Assembly (NCBI GenBank): GCA_964522665.1
Contig: CAZFVY010000013.1
Span: 1-64,000, forward strand
Length of the DNA: 64,000 nucleotides
Direction: 5' to 3'
Source: CAZFVY01 sp964522665
GTDB lineage: Bacteria; Verrucomicrobiota; Verrucomicrobiia; Limisphaerales; CAZFVY01
Part shown: positions 10,371 through 19,600 of the stretch, piece after piece
How the letters are laid out: every line of letters starts with the position of its first letter
How positions within the stretch are numbered: the first letter of the stretch is position 1
Translations under genes and position numbers: made by a program
The notes under the pieces: generated by a model
Databases searched by the model: none
Seen by the model: the letters and a program-made list of their open reading frames with translations, nothing else
Told to the model about the DNA's origin: nothing

Positions 10371-12011
10371 TCAGCCGGCTTCCGTCCAGGCGCGCAGCGA
10401 CACATCTGCTTTGGATTGGCCATAGTTCACGTCCATCTGCGCCAACTGCACGTGGGTAGCAAGATCGACGTTCACCGCGTGCCAACGGGTGTAACTATCA
10501 AGGACCCAGATGCCGCTCTCACGCGTGCCATTGCCCGACGCTTTCATACCCCCAAACGGCAGGTGCGCCTCGGCGCCCGTCGTTGAATTATTGATGCTGC
10601 TCATGCCGGCTTGAATTGTCTCCTTGAATTCGAGCATCGCGCGCGGATCTTGAGTGAAGATCGCTGATGAGAGCCCGTACGGGTGGGCGTTGGCAAGTTC
10701 CAGCGCGTGGGAGAGGTCTCGCGCTCGAACGAGGTTTACCGTCGGTCCAAAGATTTCCTCTTGGAATAGCCGCGTTTCAACGCCCACGTCATCCCATAGA
10801 GTCGGCGAGACGAACCAGCCGGCCTCCGGGTCCCCTTGAAAGCCGGGATAAGGCGCTCGCGACGTAATTCGGCCATCGCCGCGCAACCGGGTGGCGCCTT
10901 CCGCGTTGCCCCATTCCAGGTGCTCGAGGAACCGTTGCAGATAGCGTTCGGCGATCAACGGGCCGTAGAGAACATCCTTTTCCTTGAGTGGGTTTCCAAT
11001 TTTGATCCGGTCGAGGTGTTGCAGAAAACCCTGCTTGAACCGCTCGTAAACCTCCTCGTGGACGATGATGTTTCCCGTTGAAGTGCAGCGCTGGCCGGCC
11101 GTGCCGTAGCTGGAGACGATCGCGGCGGAGAGCGCTTTGGCGAGGTCGGCGTCGCGATGAATAATGAGCGGATTCTTGCCGCCCAGCTCCAGCGACGGAA
11201 TCTGGAGCGCCCGGCCGCAGAGCGCGCCGATCTCGCGCCCAACCGGCGTGCTCCCCGTAAACGACACCTTGTGAATGCCGCCGGTGGCGACAAATTGCAG
11301 AGCCTCCCGCGCGACGGCGCCGGCGCCGAAGACGACGTTGACCACGCCGTCCGGCAGGCCCGCTTCGCGCAGGCAGAGCGCGAACGCCAGCGCGCTCGCC
11401 GGGGCATCCTCCGATGGTTTCCAGATCACCGTATTGCCGGCGATTAGCGCCGGGATGATTTTCCACGAGGGCACCGCCACGGGGAAGTTGCTCGCGGTGA
11501 TCAGCAGGCAAACTCCCAGCGGCCGCCGGTAGGTGAACAATTCCTTTTCCGGCAGTTCGGACGGCACGGTCTGCCCATAGAGGCGGCGGCCTTCGGATTG
11601 GAAGAACTGCGCGGTATCGATCGCCTCCTGGACTTCGCCCAGCGATTCCTTGAGCGTCTTACCGATCTCGCGGCTGACCAGCCGGGCCAGGGACTCCTTT
11701 TCGCGCTCGAGGATTACGGCCAGCCGGCCCAGGGCGCTGCCGCGAACGGGAGCCGGCGTTCGGCTCCAGCGCTTGAACGCGTCATTGGCCGCCGTCACCG
11801 CCGCGGTCAACTCCGCGCGCGTAGCCGACGGAAATTCGCCCACCCGGTCGCCGAGGTCGGCCGGGTTCACCGACTCGAAGCGATCGGTTCCCGTGACGCA
11901 CTCGCCGCCGATGAGGTGGCCGCCGAAGATCCGCGGGCCGTACCCGCTACGCGGGGGACGCAGAAAGTTGGCGTGCTCGATCTTCTGAGGGCTGGCCGGC
12001 GGCAGATTCAT
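10371..12011 (-). CDS. Aldehyde dehydrogenase, probable alpha-aminoadipate semialdehyde/P6C dehydrogenase
   Basis: 546 residues with a complete ALDH signature: cofactor-site ITASNFPVAVPSWK, FTGSTPVGREIG, catalytic Glu275 in LELGGKNP, catalytic Cys309 in AGQRCTST, and EEIFGPTVNL. Its start codon lies inside the 3' end of the L-lysine 6-transaminase gene (65-bp overlap), so the two are co-transcribed. By family knowledge, lysine 6-transaminase produces 2-aminoadipate 6-semialdehyde (cyclising to piperideine-6-carboxylate), and a dehydrogenase oxidises it to 2-aminoadipate. The pairing supports that substrate, but ALDH specificity cannot be read from motifs alone. Confidence 0.85.
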   Translation of the reverse strand: MNLPPASPQKIEHANFLRPPRSGYGPRIFGGHLIGGECVTGTDRFESVNPADLGDRVGEFPSATRAELTAAVTAANDAFKRWSRTPAPVRGSALGRLAVILEREKESLARLVSREIGKTLKESLGEVQEAIDTAQFFQSEGRRLYGQTVPSELPEKELFTYRRPLGVCLLITASNFPVAVPSWKIIPALIAGNTVIWKPSEDAPASALAFALCLREAGLPDGVVNVVFGAGAVAREALQFVATGGIHKVSFTGSTPVGREIGALCGRALQIPSLELGGKNPLIIHRDADLAKALSAAIVSSYGTAGQRCTSTGNIIVHEEVYERFKQGFLQHLDRIKIGNPLKEKDVLYGPLIAERYLQRFLEHLEWGNAEGATRLRGDGRITSRAPYPGFQGDPEAGWFVSPTLWDDVGVETRLFQEEIFGPTVNLVRARDLSHALELANAHPYGLSSAIFTQDPRAMLEFKETIQAGMSSINNSTTGAEAHLPFGGMKASGNGTRESGIWVLDSYTRWHAVNVDLATHVQLAQMDVNYGQSKADVSLRAWTEAG

Positions 12012-13365
12012 ATTCGTGCATTATCGCGCCCGGGAACGATTCCGGCGAGCCGGATTTGAGTTGGCCGAGGCTTTTGTGGATGATCGTGAATCCGTCGGCG
12101 GCGTCTTCCAATTTGAGGTCGAGCACCGTGCGGATGCGGATCGTGCGCTTGCCGCTCGGCAGGATGATCAGCCCGTTCTGCCAGCAGAGCTTTACGAACT
12201 GGTCGCGCAGCGTGGCCGTCGGCAGGTCAAAGGCGAGCCACAAGCCCAGCCCACGAACGTTCGTAACGCGCTCATCACTCTCGGCCAGCGACAGCAGCCA
12301 GCGTTTGAGCGTCTCGCCGGTCCGGGCGGCGTGTTCGAGCAGGTTTTCCTGCAATATGATGTCGATGATCTGGGTCGTCCGAACCATGTCGGCCAGATTG
12401 CCGCCGAAGGTCGAGTTGATTCGGCTCGAAACTTTGAACGTATGCTCGACCTCCGACAGGCGTTCCAGGCGGGCGGCGCAGCCGCAGACCTGCACCTTCT
12501 TGCCAAACGCGATCAGGTCCGGCTGGACGCCAAAGTGTTCGAAGGCCCAGAAACGCCCCGTCGTGCCCATGCCGGTCTGGACTTCATCAAATATCAGCAG
12601 CGCGTCATGCGCGTCCGCCAGTTCCCGTAGTTTGCGCAGGAACTCGGCCCGAAAGAAGTTGTCGCCCCCTTCACCTTGGATCGGCTCAATCAAAATGGAG
12701 CAGATTTGATGTGGCCGAGTGGCGAACGCCGCGTGGATTTGTTCGCTGGCCAACTCCTCCAGCGCGAGCGTTTCCCGCAAAGACTCCGCCGTCAGCGGAT
12801 ACTTCAGCTTGGGGTTGATGACCCGCGGCCAATCGAATTTGGCAAAATAGCGCACCTTCGCGGGCGCCGGATTCGTCAGGGAGAGCGTGTAGCCGCTGCG
12901 CCCGTGAAAAGCCTCGTTGAAATGCAGCACCTGCGTCCCGATTTCGCCGCGGCCGGAGGCCAGGTTTTTCTGCACTTTCCAATCCTGGGCGGTCTTGATC
13001 GCGTTCTCGACACCCAAGGCGCCGCCCTCGATGAAGAACAGCCGGTCGAACATCGGAGTCACGTGCCGATGGAAACTCGCGACAAATTCCGCGTAGGCGG
13101 TGGTGTACATGTCCGCGTTCGATACTTTCACGCGGGCGAATTTCAGCAGCCGGGCTTCAAACTCCTCCTCGAAAAGCCGCGGATGGTTCAGGCCGATCGG
13201 GTTGCTGGCGAAAAAGGAAAAAAAGTCGATGACGGTGCGGTTCCGCTTGGCGTCGTGAAGACGCGCGCCGCGGCTCTTGTCCAAGTCCAAAACCATGTCG
13301 AAGCCATCGGTCAGGATGGACTGGCTAAGGCTCGGAATTACCTCCTGGTCGTCGATTGGGATCAT
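11947..13365 (-). CDS. lat: L-lysine 6-transaminase (PLP-dependent)
   Basis: 472 residues, class III aminotransferase fold, specifically like LAT (L-lysine epsilon-aminotransferase). Seen: FFIEGGALGVENAIK, HFNEAFHGRSGYTLSLTN, KFDWPRVINPK, ILIEPIQGEGGDNF, IFDEVQTGMGTTG, and the PLP-lysine region AFGKKVQVCG (Lys289 or Lys290). It transfers the epsilon-amino group of lysine to 2-oxoglutarate. The gene precedes and overlaps an aldehyde dehydrogenase expected to act next. The last about 25 residues extend past the usual family end into the overlap. The ATG is the complement of 13363-13365. The divergent neighbour is the polyketide synthase. Confidence 0.92.
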   Translation of the reverse strand: MIPIDDQEVIPSLSQSILTDGFDMVLDLDKSRGARLHDAKRNRTVIDFFSFFASNPIGLNHPRLFEEEFEARLLKFARVKVSNADMYTTAYAEFVASFHRHVTPMFDRLFFIEGGALGVENAIKTAQDWKVQKNLASGRGEIGTQVLHFNEAFHGRSGYTLSLTNPAPAKVRYFAKFDWPRVINPKLKYPLTAESLRETLALEELASEQIHAAFATRPHQICSILIEPIQGEGGDNFFRAEFLRKLRELADAHDALLIFDEVQTGMGTTGRFWAFEHFGVQPDLIAFGKKVQVCGCAARLERLSEVEHTFKVSSRINSTFGGNLADMVRTTQIIDIILQENLLEHAARTGETLKRWLLSLAESDERVTNVRGLGLWLAFDLPTATLRDQFVKLCWQNGLIILPSGKRTIRIRTVLDLKLEDAADGFTIIHKSLGQLKSGSPESFPGAIMHEYESAAGQPSEDRARQLSASPA

Positions 13366-13463
13366 AGGTCCATTTGTTTGACTTTCGCGTGCGCGGTCAC
13401 CGCGCGGAATTTAAGGGCCGTCCAAGTCCGCGCGTGGGGACAGCCTAAGCGCCACTTGGCGAA

Positions 13464-13490
13464 CGACCCAATTTACCCATTTTATCCCCA
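13464..13490. repeat. Short array of 9-10-nt CCCA-phased units
   Basis: Between lat and the PKS the plus strand reads CCCA at 13467, 13476 and 13487 within T-rich spacers (gaccca-atttaccca-ttttatcccca). The spacing and core resemble the complementary-strand array at 40289-40324. This is a small degenerate repeat; function unknown. Confidence 0.4.
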
Positions 13491-13655
13491 CCGTCACCAA
13501 AGGCACAGGGCATTTGCCCCCCTGTCTGATGCTGGCTGGTATAGCGTAAACGGGGCGTGAAGTCCAGTACTTAATCGGCGCGCGCGACGCCAACGGCGAA
13601 ATAATTGTCTTGGTTTTTCTCCGATTTTGTGGCCAGATTCGGTCTCAGTTCAGTC

Positions 13656-16600
13656 ATGAGTTATTCCAATTCAGGGAACGGTTCCCAGCACGCGCAGACA
13701 GGCCAGTTCGCCGACGATCCAGCGCTGGTTTCCGGAGGTCCGGAGAGCCAACGCCACCCGCTGGGCGCGACCCTGCCCGATCTTCTTGAGGCCGCGGCCG
13801 CGGCGGGGGAGGGACGAGGCGTGATCTCGGTGGGAGCCGACGGGCGCGAGTCGTTCACAAGCTACGCCAGCTTGTTAGCGGCCGCGCGTTGGGCGCTGGC
13901 GGGACTTCAGCGCGTGGGGCTTCGTCCCGGAGATAAGGCGCTCCTGCAATTGGGCGAACCGGCGGCGTTTCTGACCGGCCTTTGGGCCTGCTTCCTGGGC
14001 GGCGTGGTTGCCGCTCCCGCCGCCATCGCGCCGACGTTCCGCCAGGATCACCAGACGTTCCAAAAACTCGTGGAAATGTGGAAAGCGCTGCGTTGCCCGG
14101 TCGTGTTGTGCCAGGCGCCGCTGGCTCCGGAAATCCGCGCCGCCGCCGCGCGGAGCGGCCTCGAGGGGATGCGCGTCGTCACGCTGGAATCACTTTCGGA
14201 AGGGGACGCCGGACCGGAGATCACATCGCTGGCCGCGGGCGATCTGGCGTTATTGCTGCCCACGTCCGGCAGCACCGGCATTCCGAAGTTGGTCGGGCTG
14301 AATCATCGGAATTTATTGAGCATGTCCGCCGGCACGATCGCGATGAATCGGTTCACCGAGGCCGACGTGACGCTGAACTGGATGCCGCTCGAGCATGTTG
14401 GAGCGCTGGTGTTCCTGGGCATCGTCCCACTCGATCTTGGCGCGGGCCAGATCCACGCTCCCACCAACTATATATTGCAGGACCCGGCGCGCTGGCTCGA
14501 TTTGATCGAGCGCCATCGCGCGTCGATTTCGTGGGCGCCGAACTTCGCGTTTCCGCTCGTGCATGATCGCGTCCAGGCGTTGCCCGCGCGGCGCTGGGAC
14601 TTGTCTTCGATGCGCTTCCTCGTTAACGCGGGGGAGCCGATCGTGATCCGAACCGTGCGCCCGTTTCTTGAGAGCCTGGGCCGGCATGGCCTGCCCGCCG
14701 ACGCTCTGCGGCCGGCTTTTGGCATGTCGGAGACCTGCTCGGGGATTACCTGGTCACGCGGATTATCGGTCGCGAATCTGGCCGACGACGTGTTTCCGGA
14801 CCTCGGTCCGCCGATTCCCGGCGCCTCGATCCGCGTGGTGGATGACGCCGGAGAACTCACGCCGGTCGGAACGCCTGGCCGAATCCAACTGCGTGGGCCA
14901 TCGGTGACCGGAGGTTATTACCGAAACCCGGAGGCGAACGCGTCAGCCTTTACGCCGGACGGATGGTTCGACACGGGCGACCTGGGCGTTTTGCGGGCCG
15001 GTTGTCTCGTGATCACCGGGCGAAAGAGGGACGACATCATCATCAACGGCGCCAAATTCAACAGTCACGAAATCGAGGCCCTGATCGAAGAACTGGAGGG
15101 AGTCGAGAAATCGTTCACCGTCGCGTGCGCGGTCCGGACGTCCGAAAGCTCGACGGAACAACTCGCCGTCTTTTTCTGCGCGGCGGGGCAGAGCCCGGAG
15201 GCGTTGGCCGCGCTCGGCGGACGCATTCGCGGCCACGTCGCGCGCAGCTTGAGTATCGCGGTGAACCATCTGGTCGCGCTCGAGCGTCACGAGGTTCCGA
15301 AGACGGAGATTGGAAAAATCCAGCGCCAACGCCTGCGCGACGCGTTTCAAACGGGCGCGTTCACCGGGAGGACGCTGCTCTCGCCGATCGCGGCCGTCCC
15401 TGCCCGTGAGCCGGCCGCCGTCACGCGGCGAATTTCGCGCGCGGCTGGCGCCGAGGAACTCGGCGGACGGATCGCGGGGATTTGGCAGGCGACGCTCAAG
15501 CTGCCGGCGGTGCGGTGGGATGACAATTTCTTTGAGCTTGGCGGGCAGTCGCTGCTCCTGGTCCAGGCGCAGCAGAGTATGCAGGAAGCGCTGGGCGTGG
15601 AGGTGTCCCTCGTCGAAATGTTTCAGTATCCGACCATCAATCAGTTGAGCCAGTGGCTGGCCTCGCGTGGCGACGCCGGCCTGTCGTCTGACGACGCGGC
15701 TTCGCGGCCCGCCCGGGCTGCCCGCGCCGAAGAGCGTGAGGTCGCGGTGATCGGCCTGGCGTGCCGCTTTCCCGGGGCGGGCGACCCGCGGGAATTCTGG
15801 CGCAATCTTTGCGACGGCGTCGAATCGATTGACACGTTTTCGGTTGAGGATCTTTTGGCGTCCGGCGTGCCTGAATCGCTCGCGCGCGACCCCAAATACG
15901 TCCGGGCCAAGCCGATCCTGCGCGGCATCGAGAATTTTGACGCCGAATTCTTCGGTTATGGCGCGAACGAGGCGGATCTGCTCGACCCGCAGCATCGACT
16001 GTTCTTGGAATGCGCGTGGGAATGCCTGGAGGACGCGGGCTACAATACGTTGGAATGTCCCGAGCGGATCGGTCTTTTCGCGGGCGCCGCGATGAACACT
16101 TACCTCTTGAATCACGTGCTCCCGGCGCGCGCCCGGCTGGACCCGAAAGACGATTTGAGCCTCGCGACGCTGGACTCGATGGGCGGGTTCTTGATGATGG
16201 TCGCCAACGACAAGGATTACCTTCCGTCGCGAACCTCCTACAAAATGAACCTGCGCGGACCAAGCGTCAACGTGCAGACGGCTTGCTCGACGACGTTGGT
16301 CACCATTCACACCGCGGTCCAAAGCCTGCTCTCCGGCGAATGTGAGATGGCGCTGGCCGGCGGGGTTTCCGTCCATGCGCCGCAGCGGGTCGGGCATCTT
16401 TTTCAAGAGGGAATGATCGTCTCGTCAGACGGTCACTGCCGCGCGTTCGACGCGCGGGCCGATGGCACGATCTTTGGCAGCGGCGCGGGCGTCGCCTTGC
16501 TCAAGCCCTTGTCGCGCGCGGTGGCGGATGGCGATCACATTTACGCCGTCATCAAAGGCTCCGCCGTCAATAACGATGGCGCGCGCAAGGTCGGGTACAT

Positions 16601-19600
16601 GGCTCCCGGAATTGAGAGTCAAACCGAAGTCGTAAGCCAGGCGATCGCGGCCGCGGGAATCGACCCGGCCACGGTCGGGTACGTCGAGGCGCACGGGACG
16701 GGGACGCCGATGGGCGACCCGATCGAGATCACCGCATTGTCGCAGGCCTACGGGCGCGGCGTCAGCCAGCGCCAGTTCTGCGCGGTCGGTTCGGTCAAGA
16801 CCAACGTCGGGCATTTACAGATCGCATCGGGCATCGCCGGCTTCATCAAGGCGGTTCTCGCGGTTTATCACGGGAAGATTCCGCCCACGCTGCATTTTGA
16901 AAATCCAAATCCGGCGATCCGTTTCGCCGCGAGTCCGTTTTTTGTGAATCCGACGTTGATCGATTGGCCGGCCCGGGAGACGCCCCGGCGCGCGGGCGTC
17001 CACTCGCTCGGCATCGGCGGCACCAATGCCCACGTGATCCTCGAGGCGGCGCCCCCCGTGGCGGAGCAAGACTTCGACGACGGACGGCCGGGGATGTGCC
17101 TGGTCGTTTCGGGGCGTACGGAGGAGGCCCGACGTGGGCTGGCGGCGCGGTATCGCGATTTTATCGCCGACCTTCCGGACGCGCGGCTGTCGGACTTTTG
17201 CTACACCATCAATCGCGGTCGAGTCGGCTTCGATCATCGGCTGGCCGTGCTGGGCGCCGGTCGGGCGGAGCTGCGGGAGCGTCTCGATCGCTGGCTGGCG
17301 GACGGCGCGAGCGTCGGCGCCATCGCCGGCAAAGTTCATTCGGCGCCGCGCGTCGCGTTTCTCTTTCCGGGGCAAGGCTCGGCCTACGCGCCGTTGGAGC
17401 GAAGGCTTTACGAGACGGCGCCGGTGTTTCGCGGGGTGTTGGATCAGTGCGATGAATTGCTCCGCGGGCGCGGCTTGCCGGCGGCCAGCGAAGTACTTTT
17501 GGGTGACGCGCGGAGGATCAGCGGCGCCGGACGCGCCGTGGAGGTGCAACCCGCCCTTTTTTCGCTGGAGTACGCGCTGGCCGTCTTGCTGCGGGATTGG
17601 GGCATCGAGCCCGCCGCGGTGATGGGCCACAGTCTGGGAGAATATGTGGCCGCGTGTGTCGCCGGGGTATTCAGTTTGGAGGAGGGGATTCAGTTGGTCG
17701 GCTCCCGCGCGCGCTTGATGGACGAATTGGCGGCAAATGGCGGCATGGCCGCCGTGTTCGCGGGGGAATCGGTCGTGGCCGAGGCGATCGCGGGGCGATC
17801 GGCCCGGCTCGCGGTTGCGGCGGTTAACGGCCCGGCGGTTACGGTTATTTCGGGCGGACACGCGGACTTGGCCACGGTCCTCGAAAAGTTGCGAGCGCGC
17901 GGGATTCGCAGCCAAAAACTGACCGTTTCTCACCCTTTTCACTCGCCGTTAATGGAGCCGATGATCAGCGCTTTCGCGGCGGCCGCCCAGCGCGTGGCGT
18001 TTGCGCGGCCAAGTATTCCGATGGTCTCGAATGTGACCGGCGCGTTTGCCGGCGCCGAGGTTGCGTCCGCCGAGTATTGGTCGGCTCATACGCTCCAGAC
18101 CGTTCGGTTTGCTCCGGGGGTTCGCGCGCTGGCCGAAAAGGGCATCGACCTCTTCCTCGAATTGGGGCCGACTCCGGCGCTGCGGGGCATGATCGCGGCC
18201 TCGTTGCCCGAGGGACGTGAACCCCGATTGCCGCATGTGGCCGCTGAGAAGGGATGGGACTCGCTTTGGGAATGCCTGGGCCAACTCGCCGTCGCCGGAG
18301 TTAAGATCGACTGGGCGGCGGTCGAGCGGGGGCGCTTGCGACGGCGGATGTCGGCGCCAACCTACCCGTTTCAACGGCGGCGATATTGGCTCGAGCCGCG
18401 TCCGACGGCGCCGGTGGCTTCCAGCGCGCCGAGCGATCCAGCGCTCCATCCTTTGCTCGCGCGACGGTTTCACTCACCGCTTCAGCCCGGCGTGTTTTAT
18501 GACACGCGCGTGGAGCCAGACCGATTGGACTTCGTGGCCGATCACCGGATTTACGGGCAGGCGGTCATGTCCGGCGCGTGCTATCTCGCGATGGCGCTCG
18601 AGGCGGCCGCGCGGGAACTCGGGACCGAGAGGTTGCGGCTGGAACGAATCGTATTTGCGGCGCCCCTCATATTTTCGGCGGGCCGGGCGGCCGCGATTCA
18701 ACTGGGGATGCTTCCCGCAGCGGTGGGGAATTACGCATTCAAAGTCATTGAGTTGGGGGCGGGCGGCGGCGACTGGACGCTGCACGCGGAAGGGGAGGTC
18801 GGCGGCGAGTTAGGATCGGACGGGCAATCAAGGTCTGGATCATCGCTCGCGGAGGCGTGGCGGCGTTGCTCGCGGAAGCTGGGGGACGAAGAATTCTATC
18901 AATTGCAAGCCCGCCGCGGCATCGAGTTGGGGCCTAGTTACCGGTGGCTTCAGCAAATCGCCCTGGGTGAAGGGGAAGCCGTTTGCGCGATTGAACGGCC
19001 CGCGATCGTCCCCGAGACGCGTTGGCTGCATCCGGGCCTGCTCGACGCTTGCTTTGGGCTGCTGGCGGCGGCGGTGGATTTAGAAATTCCTGAAACGTTC
19101 GTACCCGTCGGCATCGAACGCTTCCGGCTCTTGCGGCGTCCGTCCGGGAGGCGATTTACGGCCCATGCGCGCCTTCGTCCGCGCGATCCCATGGCCCCGG
19201 GCGCGCAGGGAGCGGACATCCGGCTTTTCGACGAGAACGGTGAATTGCTTATCGAGTGCGTTGGCTTAGTCGGAAAGACCGCGGGCCGTTCCACCTTTGT
19301 AGCGGAGGGGACGCTGGCTGAAATTGATTCGTTATGGGAAATCACCTGGGCGCCGGAAAAACTTGTCGCGTCACCGGGTAAACCGAGGAATTGGCTGATC
19401 TTTGCTGACGCGCAATTCGGGGCCGAAGTGGGACGTCGATTGGAGGAGGCCGGGCATAGGAGCCGTCTCGTCATCACGAGCGAGGCCGGCTTCCTGCGGG
19501 CGCCCGACGGCGGGTATCAAATCAATCCAAGTGAGGCGGGTAACGGTGACCGGTTATGGCGCGCGCTTGAGCAGGATGGTTTCGCGCCGGATGCGGTCAT

